Source of the DNA: Gallibacterium faecale
GTDB lineage: Bacteria > Pseudomonadota > Gammaproteobacteria > Enterobacterales > Pasteurellaceae
Direction: 5' to 3'
NCBI RefSeq assembly: GCF_027920745.1
Contig: NZ_JAQIBB010000087.1
Span: forward strand, 1-13,374
Length of the DNA: 13,374 bases
A model generated the notes under the pieces. The model was not told the origin of the DNA. It did no database searches and was given only the letters and a program-made list of their open reading frames with translations. A program made the translations under genes and the position numbers. Every line of letters begins with the position of its first letter. Position 1 is the first letter of the stretch. This document shows positions 6,465 through 12,631 of this stretch, in pieces.

Positions 6465-7448
6465 CTATTTAGTTAAAGCATTAATTTCATTAATTGCTTC
6501 TTCCCCCTCTTTACCACTTTTCTTGATGTATTCATCATAGTATGGTTTCATCGCAGCTTTGAATGGAGCAAGATCCGGTTTAGTCACGGTCATACCTTTT
6601 TGTTCAAAGTAAGAGATAAGATTTTTCTCACCATCTTCAAAGAGTTTGGTATGGTAATCAGCAGCTTTTATTGCAGCATCTTTAACCACTTTTTGTAGAT
6701 CTGGTGGAAGTTCTTCAAGGGTTGCATTACTTACTAAATATAATTGGTCATTAAGAATATGGTTGGTTAATGCCAAGTATTTTTGTACTTCTTCAAATTT
6801 TTGTGCTTGGATAGCTGATAATGGATTTTCTTGACCATCTACTGAGTTAGTTTGTAATGCAAGATATACTTCAGAGAATGCCATCGGTGTTGGAGATGCG
6901 CCTGAATATTTCGCATAAGCAAGGTTAGTTGCTGCATTTGGCACACGAAGTTTTAACCCTTTCATATCTTTAATGCTATTAATTGCACGGTTTGAAGTAG
7001 TTTGACGAGTACCATTATAAGCATCTGCTAAGATTGTAATACCGAGATCTTTATTTACTTTTTGAATTAAAGATTGACCAAATTTAGTATCAAATAACGC
7101 TTCTTTTGCGACTTTGAAATTTGGAATCATATAAGGTAATGCAAACACTTCTGCTGATGGATAGAATAATTGGAAACGAGCCGATTCACCGAATGTGAAG
7201 TCTAATGCACCATCACCAAGTTGTTTGATCATTGAACGGTCATCACCAAGTTGTGCACTTGGGTAAAGTGAAATTTCAATTTTACCGTTAGAGTTTGCTT
7301 TTACTTCTTTTGCGAAGAACTCTGCTGCTTTATATTCATTTGAAGTAGGACCTGCTACTAAACCCATTTTCAAATCATACTCTGCAGAAAATGCAGCTGC
7401 AGAAATACCCATACAAAGTGTAGCAAGTAGTAATTTTTTAAATTTCAT
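6465..7448 (-). CDS. siaP: Sialic acid-binding periplasmic protein SiaP (TRAP system)
   Basis: A 327-residue DctP-family periplasmic binding protein with a signal peptide of about 21 residues (cleavage before AEYDLK). Counting from that mature end, the sialic-acid contact residues known for H. influenzae SiaP are conserved: Glu67 (precursor E88, in FGESARF), Arg127 (R148, in NGTRQTTSNR), Arg147 (R168, in LKLRVPNAATN) and Asn187 (N208, in VDGQENP). The two arginines and the asparagine hold the carboxylate of Neu5Ac. Position 10, an asparagine in H. influenzae as I recall it, is valine here. AGGAGA lies six bases before the ATG. siaT is next downstream. A CRP-type promoter precedes the gene. 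No nan catabolic gene or siaR lies within the window. Confidence 0.95.
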   Translation of the reverse strand: MKFKKLLLATLCMGISAAAFSAEYDLKMGLVAGPTSNEYKAAEFFAKEVKANSNGKIEISLYPSAQLGDDRSMIKQLGDGALDFTFGESARFQLFYPSAEVFALPYMIPNFKVAKEALFDTKFGQSLIQKVNKDLGITILADAYNGTRQTTSNRAINSIKDMKGLKLRVPNAATNLAYAKYSGASPTPMAFSEVYLALQTNSVDGQENPLSAIQAQKFEEVQKYLALTNHILNDQLYLVSNATLEELPPDLQKVVKDAAIKAADYHTKLFEDGEKNLISYFEQKGMTVTKPDLAPFKAAMKPYYDEYIKKSGKEGEEAINEINALTK

Positions 7449-7530
7449 TGCGTTTCTCCTATAAAGAGTTAGATTGTTGGGAAAAGTAGCAAGTCATACA
7501 CATGACGGTATAAAACAAGTACTTTTTACT

Positions 7531-7599
7531 GATGATTACTATACATCATTTTTTTTAAGATAAATGAAGTTTTATTTCATTATTGAGAGATCAATCACA
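7531..7599 (-). promoter_or_regulatory. Candidate class I CRP promoter of siaP
   Basis: The core TGAGA-six bases-TCACA (7584-7599) matches nine of ten conserved CRP-site bases. On the minus strand a -10 box TATAGT (7543-7538) predicts a start near 7531, which places the CRP-site centre near -60.5, the class I position. No good -35 is seen, as expected for a CRP-dependent promoter. CRP control of sialic acid genes is established in H. influenzae; the site here is inferred from sequence. Confidence 0.65.
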
Positions 7600-7608
7600 A
7601 AATTTATC

Positions 7609-7638
7609 AAGTGCGGTTAATTTTTAGACATTTTTGGA
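7609..7638 (+). other. DNA uptake signal sequence (Haemophilus type)
   Basis: The exact nine-base core AAGTGCGGT (7609-7617) is followed by AATTTTT and, six bases on, TTTTT, which matches the extended Haemophilus-type uptake signal with its two AT-rich tracts. It marks the genome as one of the Pasteurellaceae with the Hin-type signal. It sits between the lysC terminator and the siaP promoter, a common intergenic place for such signals. It is the only perfect core I found on either strand. Confidence 0.88.
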
Positions 7639-7641
7639 GAG

Positions 7642-7667
7642 AAAAATGCCCTTGTGAAGACAAGGGC
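7642..7667 (-). terminator. Rho-independent terminator of lysC
   Basis: On the minus strand GCCCTTGT and ACAAGGGC (7667-7660 and 7655-7648) form a perfect eight-pair stem with loop CTTC, followed by A and five T (7646-7642). It starts 30 bases after the lysC stop codon. Confidence 0.92.
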
Positions 7668-7697
7668 AGAAGATAAAATAGAGGACAATTTATTAAC

Positions 7698-9050
7698 TTA
7701 TTCAAAGAGTTCTTGATGAAGTTTACGCACAACTTCATCGGCGTGTTCGCTTTTCACTAATAAGCAAATATTGTTGGTGCTCGCACCATAGCTAATCATA
7801 CGTACGTTGTATTCTTCGATTGTGCCAAATAAACGTTTTGCTACACCTGCAGCAATGTGTAAATTGTTACCAATAAGAGCTACTAAAGCAAGTCCTGTAT
7901 CGACTTTCACAGAAGCGGTTTCACTTAATTCAGCCAATAACTCATTAGAGAGTAATTCTGCACCAGAAGAAGCAGAACCTGTCTTATCTAAAGTGAGTGC
8001 TACGCTCACTTCTGAAGTGGTAATGGTATCAACAGAAATTTTATATTTAGCCAAGATATTAAAGACATTCGCTAGGAATCCTTGAGCGTGTAACATACTT
8101 AAGCTAGAAAGGGTAAGTAATGTTTGATCACGGCGTAAAGCAATTGCACGGAATAGTGGACGAGGTTGTGGATCACGAGTAACCCAAGTTCCACCTTGTT
8201 CTGGTGCTTTACTTGAACCAACATAGACTGGAATATTGCTACGTACCGCAGGGAGTAAGGTTGCTGGGTGTAATACTTTTGCTCCAAAAGTTGCCATTTC
8301 TGCAGCTTCAGCAAAACTCATAGTATCAATTTTTTGAGCAGCTGGTGCAATACGAGGGTCGGTAGTATAAATACCAGTGACATCAGTCCAGATGAGTACA
8401 TCATTTGCATTTAACACTTCAGCAATTAATGCAGCAGAGTAATCGCTACCTCCGCGACCTAATGTCGTTGTTTTTCCATTTGGTGCACGGCCAATAAAAC
8501 CTTGGGTAATGACAAGATCACCACGGTCGATTAATGGTTTTAATACGCGATCACAATTTTGTTGAGTTAATTCATCATTTGGTGCGGCTTTACCATAATG
8601 ATCGTTAGTTGCAACAAGTGTTCTCACATCTACCCAAGTCGCACTTGCGCCTAATTCACGTAACACTTCAACAAAAATTAATGTTGACATCATTTCCCCG
8701 AGACTAATGATTTCATCAATCAATGCAGGTGAAGTGGCTAATGAAGCGGCGTCAGATAAAGATTCAATATTATCTAATAAGCGATCTATCTCTTCACGTA
8801 ATACGCTTGCATTTTTTAATTCGTCTAAAATGTTGTATTGAATTTTTCTTACTTGATCAAGTAGTGATTCCCTTTCTGCTTTTTCGCAACCATTTGCAAG
8901 GGCAACTAATAAATTAGTTACGCCAGCAGAAGCAGATAAGATAACAACACGCGTATTTGGATCTGCCATTACGATTTTTGCACAAGATTGCATTGCAGCG
9001 TAATTAGCTACGCTAGTTCCTCCAAATTTTGCAACAGATAAATGAGCCAT
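7698..9050 (-). CDS. lysC: Lysine-sensitive aspartokinase III
   Basis: A 450-residue monofunctional aspartate kinase, essentially the length of E. coli LysC (449). It catalyses the ATP-dependent phosphorylation of aspartate, the first step toward lysine and diaminopimelate. The amino-acid kinase domain spans about 3-290: KFGGTSV (8-14), E119 in LGEMMST, GRGGSDYSA (198-206), WTDVTGIYTTDPR (221-233), FGAKVLHP (255-262). Two C-terminal ACT domains (about 305-450) are the expected lysine-binding feedback region. The start is ATG with AAGGAAAT six to eight bases upstream. A lysine riboswitch occupies the leader, which confirms the lysine-sensitive type; a terminator follows the gene. Confidence 0.97.
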   Translation of the reverse strand: MAHLSVAKFGGTSVANYAAMQSCAKIVMADPNTRVVILSASAGVTNLLVALANGCEKAERESLLDQVRKIQYNILDELKNASVLREEIDRLLDNIESLSDAASLATSPALIDEIISLGEMMSTLIFVEVLRELGASATWVDVRTLVATNDHYGKAAPNDELTQQNCDRVLKPLIDRGDLVITQGFIGRAPNGKTTTLGRGGSDYSAALIAEVLNANDVLIWTDVTGIYTTDPRIAPAAQKIDTMSFAEAAEMATFGAKVLHPATLLPAVRSNIPVYVGSSKAPEQGGTWVTRDPQPRPLFRAIALRRDQTLLTLSSLSMLHAQGFLANVFNILAKYKISVDTITTSEVSVALTLDKTGSASSGAELLSNELLAELSETASVKVDTGLALVALIGNNLHIAAGVAKRLFGTIEEYNVRMISYGASTNNICLLVKSEHADEVVRKLHQELFE

Positions 9051-9139
9051 AAAAATTTCCTTAATAATGATATTGTGAATAAAAAAGTGTTGCAGAAGAT
9101 GTAGGAAAACTGGAAGAGATACGACATTGCGATGATGTT

Positions 9140-9299
9140 CAGAAGCTCTCCATCGTTTACCGATGACAGCCTTAGGGATTCAGCCCTAATAGCCGATAAA
9201 CAATTCTCTGGAAAATTGTTTATCTCGGCGAAACTCCCCTGATTATTTCTCATTGGCTCCAGACCTAAAAATAACGACCTGAGTTCCGCGCCTCTCCTG
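9140..9299 (-). ncRNA. Lysine riboswitch (L box) in the lysC leader
   Basis: Read on the minus strand, this leader carries the conserved L-box blocks in order: AGAGGCGCGG, TGGAGCCAATGAG, GGGGAGTTTCGCCGAG, ATCGGC then AGGGCTGAATCCCT, GCTGTCATCGG, and GGAGAGCTTCTG. The closing helix P1 pairs CAGGAG (9299-9294) with CTTCTG (9145-9140). The purine-rich core junction sequences are intact, so I expect it to bind lysine. The expression platform lies between the aptamer and the start codon. It has no clear intrinsic terminator; TTTCCT (9108-9103) can pair with AGGAAA in the ribosome site (9061-9056), which suggests control of translation, as in E. coli lysC. Confidence 0.95.
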
Positions 9300-9301
9300 C
9301 C

Positions 9302-9357
9302 GTAGCATTGTGCTACAAAACGTGTATAGAAATACCCGTTAATTATTAGAATGTCAA
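9302..9357 (-). promoter_or_regulatory. lysC promoter and 5' leader hairpin
   Basis: On the minus strand a consensus -35 TTGACA (9357-9352) is followed after 17 bases by a weak -10 TATTTC (9334-9329), which predicts a start near 9322. A perfect six-pair hairpin, GTAGCA/TGCTAC (9316-9302), then forms the extreme 5' end of the transcript just before the riboswitch. The -35 box lies only nine bases beyond the bioD stop codon. Confidence 0.6.
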
Positions 9358-9365
9358 ATGAAATT

Positions 9366-10007
9366 TTAAAAATTCAATTTTTCTAATAAAACAAATTCCG
9401 TTTTTGGGAAATGTTGTTGTAAATAACGTTGTAGATACTGTTGTGTATCTTGTTCAATCAACGCATCTTTTTCTGGAAAACGGTTATAAATAACACTATG
9501 TACAGTAATATTTCTGCTTTGACAAGCCATTAAACTTAGTAGGGTGTGATTGATACTGCCCAATTTACCTGAGGTGACCAGAATTAATGGGTATTGATAT
9601 TTGGCTATAAAATCAAGTGTTGTTTCTTGTTGGCGATAAGGAACGGCTAATCCGCCAGCGCCTTCAAGTAATACATAATTGTAGCGAGTCGCTAATAATT
9701 GTGTTTTTTCAGTAATATAATCAGGATCAATTTGCTGATTCTCCATTGCTGCAGCGAGATGTGGTGAGCAAGGGTAGCGAAAGAGGTAAGGGCAAGTGAT
9801 ACCAGAGAGGTCTTCTTCCGTTAATGCAATTTGCTGAATTTTGCGGTGCATTAAAATATCATCGGAGTATTTTTCACAACCTGTTTGAATCATTTTTTGT
9901 GTGATGACAGAAAATCCTTGCTCCATCAGTTTTTTAGCATAAACGCCAGTCGCAATGGTTTTTCCTACTTCGGTATCAATACCGCTAACGAAAAGAATTT
10001 GTCCCAT
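9366..10007 (-). CDS. bioD: ATP-dependent dethiobiotin synthetase
   Basis: A 213-residue BioD-family enzyme that closes the ureido ring of dethiobiotin from 7,8-diaminopelargonate, CO2 and ATP, the penultimate biotin step. Visible signatures: the P-loop GIDTEVGKT (9-17), lysine K38 in TQKMIQTG, SPHLAA (81-86), the magnesium-binding LLEGAGG (113-119), GKLGSINHTLL (147-157), and N175 in YNRF, which occupies the nucleotide base-binding position. It is a little shorter than E. coli BioD (225). Some Pasteurellaceae carry two bioD genes; this one stands alone with no other bio genes nearby, so it could be the second, isolated copy. AAGGAGT lies about six bases before the ATG. No terminator separates it from lysC. 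Confidence 0.93.
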   Translation of the reverse strand: MGQILFVSGIDTEVGKTIATGVYAKKLMEQGFSVITQKMIQTGCEKYSDDILMHRKIQQIALTEEDLSGITCPYLFRYPCSPHLAAAMENQQIDPDYITEKTQLLATRYNYVLLEGAGGLAVPYRQQETTLDFIAKYQYPLILVTSGKLGSINHTLLSLMACQSRNITVHSVIYNRFPEKDALIEQDTQQYLQRYLQQHFPKTEFVLLEKLNF

Positions 10008-10047
10008 ATTTGTACTCCTTAAACAGGGAAAAGCAAAAATAGGGCTA

Positions 10048-10075
10048 ACTATACTCGGATTTTATTGAGAAGCAA
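10048..10075 (-). promoter_or_regulatory. Promoter of bioD
   Basis: On the minus strand TTGCTT (10075-10070) and TATAGT (10053-10048) are separated by 16 bases, a good sigma-70 pair. It lies about 40 bases upstream of the bioD start codon and downstream of the ompW terminator. No BirA-type dyad was recognised. Confidence 0.6.
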
Positions 10076-10095
10076 CTTAAAAAGGGAAAGGGATT

Positions 10096-10129
10096 AAAAA
10101 CAATAAAGCCACAGCAAAGGCTATGGCTT
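10096..10129 (-). terminator. Rho-independent terminator of ompW
   Basis: On the minus strand AAGCCATAGC and GCTGTGGCTT (10129-10120 and 10115-10106) form a ten-pair stem with one G-U pair and a four-base loop, followed by a T-rich run broken by A and G (to 10096). It starts 26 bases after the ompW stop. Confidence 0.85.
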
Positions 10130-10155
10130 AAACTTCAAGAGAAAAATGTGATTAC

Positions 10156-10791
10156 TTAGAATTTATAACCTAAACCAACAAAGAAGACAGTCGGGTCTAA
10201 TGTTACACGGGCTTCTTGAGGTTTTCCATTAAGATTAAAGGTTGCTTTGGTTTTGATTTTTGCCCACCAAACAGAAGTATTAAAGAATAATTTATCAGTA
10301 ATTTTGATATCAATACCAGCATTTACCGCAGGACCCCAAGAATCTTTTAATTTAAGATTACTTAAACCAGCTAGTTTTTCTTTTTCTCCAAAGAATGTTG
10401 TGTAGTTAAGACCTGCACCGACATAAGGGCGTGCTGGTGAATCTGCATTTAAGAAATAGTATTGAACATAAAGACTTGGTGGAAGATGTTTAGTTTTTGC
10501 AATAGTGTCTCCGCCTAGTTTTATTTCATGGCTAAATGGTGTTGCTGCTAATAATTCTACCCCTATATTATTAGTAATCATATAGGTACCAGTTAAACCT
10601 AATTGTGCATTACTATTAACATCAAAATCATAAGGAAGAGCATTTCCTTTATAATTATGAGTATCAGTATTTGGTACCACTAAAATTGGACCACCACGAA
10701 CAAAAATGTCGCCAGCTTGGTGAGCCATTGCTGCTGATGATGCAGCGAGTAGCGCAGTAGAAGTTGCAATTGCTAGTGCTAATTTTTTCAT
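10156..10791 (-). CDS. ompW: OmpW-family outer membrane protein
   Basis: A 211-residue protein with a signal peptide (cleavage after AMA, residue 23) and a mature part of the size and pattern of the eight-stranded OmpW beta-barrel. Typical features are the N-terminal AGDIFVRGGPILVVPN, the LGLTGTYMITNNIGVELLA block, the LPPSLYVQYYF strand, ARPYVGAGLNYTTFF, and the final GLGYKF ending in phenylalanine, the outer-membrane assembly signal. OmpW proteins form narrow hydrophobic channels; the substrate is not predictable here. AAGGAGG precedes the ATG by five bases. A perfect FNR site at the class II position agrees with the known anaerobic control of ompW in enteric bacteria. Confidence 0.9.
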   Translation of the reverse strand: MKKLALAIATSTALLAASSAAMAHQAGDIFVRGGPILVVPNTDTHNYKGNALPYDFDVNSNAQLGLTGTYMITNNIGVELLAATPFSHEIKLGGDTIAKTKHLPPSLYVQYYFLNADSPARPYVGAGLNYTTFFGEKEKLAGLSNLKLKDSWGPAVNAGIDIKITDKLFFNTSVWWAKIKTKATFNLNGKPQEARVTLDPTVFFVGLGYKF

Positions 10792-10835
10792 AGAACCCTC
10801 CTTGAATATATAGGTTTTTTTGTTCTGTCATATGA

Positions 10836-10884
10836 CTGATTCAAGATACCTCTTTTGAGAGAGGTGTTTTTTGATAAAAATCAA
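10836..10884 (-). promoter_or_regulatory. Class II FNR-dependent promoter of ompW
   Basis: A perfect FNR box, TTGAT-AAAA-ATCAA (10871-10884), lies exactly 22 bases upstream of the -10 candidate TATCTT (10848-10843, minus strand). This gives a start near 10836 and an FNR centre at -41.5, the class II activator position. A six-pair dyad, ACCTCT/AGAGGT (10848-10865), fills the stretch between the FNR box and the -10. A weaker FNR-like site, TTGTGATACATCAA (10910-10923), is centred 39 bases further upstream. Confidence 0.8.
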
Positions 10885-10963
10885 TAAAAGAGGGATTAAT
10901 GGGAACTTTTTGTGATACATCAAAATGAGTTAGTGTGAAGTGTTACCAAGAAAATTTGCTAGA

Positions 10964-11335
10964 TCAAGTATGATAAAGCTGCGATAGAATCCAGTGAGAT
11001 AAGATAAGTGCATGATTACATTCAGGATCTTTTGCAGCATATAGTAAGGTAACGTTTTGTTGTTCTAGCTGTTGCTGGCATATTGTTAGAAAATCTTGAG
11101 ATTGCGGATTTTGAGCTAACTCTTGTTGATATTGGAATGCGAATTGTGCAAATTTCTCAGGTTGGTGGTTGAACCATTTGCGTAATGCGGGGGTTGGTGT
11201 AATCCTTTTTTCCCACAAATTGATATGAGCGTCTTCTTTTTTGATACCACGAGGCCATAAACGATCAACTAAAATGCGAAACCCATCGCTAGCTTCGATG
11301 GGTTGGTAGATTCGCTTAATTTGTAATTGATACAT
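10964..11335 (-). CDS. yeaO: DUF488 family protein, YeaO-like
   Basis: A 123-residue small cytoplasmic protein of the DUF488 family. The N-terminal half carries the signature RIYQPIEASDGFRILVDRLW and PRGIKKEDAHINLW; the C-terminal half has TLLYAAKDPECNHALILSHWL. This matches E. coli YeaO over its whole length. No reaction is established for the family as far as I know. The ATG at 11335 follows the stop codon of the upstream gene by two bases (TAA-TT-ATG) and has no Shine-Dalgarno sequence, so it is probably translated by coupling. A TTG four codons earlier would overlap the upstream gene and is less likely. Confidence 0.87.
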   Translation of the reverse strand: MYQLQIKRIYQPIEASDGFRILVDRLWPRGIKKEDAHINLWEKRITPTPALRKWFNHQPEKFAQFAFQYQQELAQNPQSQDFLTICQQQLEQQNVTLLYAAKDPECNHALILSHWILSQLYHT

Positions 11336-11337
11336 AA

Positions 11338-12489
11338 TTAACAACAATAGTGTTTTTGATAAGGCATAATAGGATCCACTTCAACTGGTGGCTCAATAGG
11401 CTGTTCAGGATCAACCTTAGGCTCTTCAGATTTCTCCTCTTTTTGCTGCTGTGCTTTATCATCTTCTGTTGCTGTATCTTGGTTAGCTGTTGATTGTGCT
11501 GTTTTGTTAGCTTCTTGGGAAGCATTCTCTTGGCTATCTTTACTATTAGAAGCAGATTTATCACTTGGCGTAGTTTCTGCTTCAGTTGAATTATTTGTTT
11601 GTTGCATTGGTGGTACCGCTTTATTTTCTACATGGGTAACGGATTGTTCTGTTTTTCCGTTACTAGCATTTTCTGATGGCGACACTTCTTTATTTTCTTC
11701 TGATGACTTGTCTGTATTTGTCATTTTTTGCGTATTAGTTGCTTGCTCTTCTGTTTGTGCAGTGGTTGCTGCTTGAGGTTCTGATTGTTTAGTATTTTTT
11801 TCGACAAGAACCATTTGTGCAGGCATTTTCTCACCAAGTGTAATATGGGCAGATTGTGGTTTTGCCTGATCTTGATTATCTTGTTGAGCATCAGCTTTCG
11901 CTTCCTGAGCTACTTCAGCCGCTGCAGTGCTAATTGCAGTTGGTGCTGTTGGATCTGCTTTTTTCGCTGCATCAGTTTTAGCTATTTCAGTTTGTTTTTC
12001 TTTATCTTCACCTAATAAACGAGGTTGTAATTGTTTAAAACTGCTTTCTGAATCGAGCCAAATCGAGATAAATTGATGGTTGAAGGCTTTATCAAAATGT
12101 TCAGATAAAATTGTATCGTTCAACACAAAATATCCATCTTTTTCGAGAGCAATATAATTTAAGACATCATCAGGTTTAAAATCAGGAAAGTTTTTAATTA
12201 AGCGTTTTCTAAGTTGATCAACTTCTTCTGGTTTCATTTGATCTAATGCCATTTCTTTTACCATAGAAACCGCAAAATTCTTACCTTCAACAGGTTTAGC
12301 AAATTTAATGCGTAACATAAGTGGACGTTGTTCACTACTATAAGCACCGTTCTCGGTAAAAAGAGATACAGTATAAATATGGAAAGGCCCCCAGTTATAT
12401 TCTGCTTTACCAACTTGGTTCCAATCAGCAGAAGAAAACGGCGTATAAAGCAATAGTAATAAACTTAAACAAAAAGAGAAAAACTTCAT
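11338..12489 (-). CDS. Secreted chalcone isomerase-like protein with long disordered tail
   Basis: A 383-residue protein. Residues 1-21 are a signal peptide (cleavage before DWNQVG). Residues about 22-160 resemble the bacterial chalcone isomerase-like domain (WNQVGKAEYNWGPFHIYTVSLF near the start, ISIWLDSESSFKQLQPRLLG at its end). Such bacterial proteins are of unknown function and are not expected to make flavonoids. Residues about 161-383 are a low-complexity, charged tail rich in A, T, Q, E, K, S and N with no predicted fold, then a proline-acid stretch (PEQPIEPPVEVDP) and the terminal KHYCC. Most members I know of stop near the end of the domain, so the tail is unusual. The ribosome site is weak. 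It heads a two-gene unit with the YeaO-like gene. Confidence 0.78.
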   Translation of the reverse strand: MKFFSFCLSLLLLLYTPFSSADWNQVGKAEYNWGPFHIYTVSLFTENGAYSSEQRPLMLRIKFAKPVEGKNFAVSMVKEMALDQMKPEEVDQLRKRLIKNFPDFKPDDVLNYIALEKDGYFVLNDTILSEHFDKAFNHQFISIWLDSESSFKQLQPRLLGEDKEKQTEIAKTDAAKKADPTAPTAISTAAAEVAQEAKADAQQDNQDQAKPQSAHITLGEKMPAQMVLVEKNTKQSEPQAATTAQTEEQATNTQKMTNTDKSSEENKEVSPSENASNGKTEQSVTHVENKAVPPMQQTNNSTEAETTPSDKSASNSKDSQENASQEANKTAQSTANQDTATEDDKAQQQKEEKSEEPKVDPEQPIEPPVEVDPIMPYQKHYCC

Positions 12490-12536
12490 CTATTTTTACC
12501 CAGTCATATATTGAACGCATAATATTGTGGCACGCC

Positions 12537-12564
12537 ATTATAGCAATAAATAGCGTTTACTTAA
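12537..12564 (-). promoter_or_regulatory. Promoter of the chalcone isomerase-like gene
   Basis: On the minus strand a perfect TATAAT (12542-12537) is preceded after 16 bases by TTAAGT (12564-12559). The presumed start is near 12530, giving a leader of about 40 bases. The -35 box overlaps one arm of the long inverted repeat at 12562-12613. Confidence 0.65.
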
Positions 12565-12613
12565 TGAAGATCTTCTTTATTTTGTTTATTTTTACAGCAA
12601 GAGATCTTCATTA
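12562..12613. repeat. Perfect 12-base inverted repeat downstream of narP
   Basis: TAATGAAGATCT (12562-12573) and AGATCTTCATTA (12602-12613) are perfect complements separated by 28 bases. The left arm also begins a ten-base palindrome, GAAGATCTTC (12566-12575). It lies 18 bases after the narP stop codon. No T-run follows on the minus strand, so it is not a standard terminator. It may be a long-looped RNA hairpin at the narP 3' end or a pair of protein sites about 40 bases apart over the next promoter. Confidence 0.7.
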
Positions 12614-12631
12614 GTTAGCTAAGTGATTTGT

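Noticed and set aside
9051..9110. An intrinsic terminator in the lysC expression platform using the six-T run
   Set aside because: I could not find a stable GC-containing stem directly before the T-run, so translational control is the better reading.
9008..9253. An 81-residue minus-strand reading frame upstream of lysC
   Set aside because: It lies across the lysine riboswitch and its conserved RNA blocks, and overlaps the start of lysC; it is not a protein gene.
11316..11564. A minus-strand lysine/leucine-rich reading frame overlapping the tail of the chalcone isomerase-like gene
   Set aside because: It is an alternate frame of low-complexity DNA with no ribosome site and overlaps two better genes.
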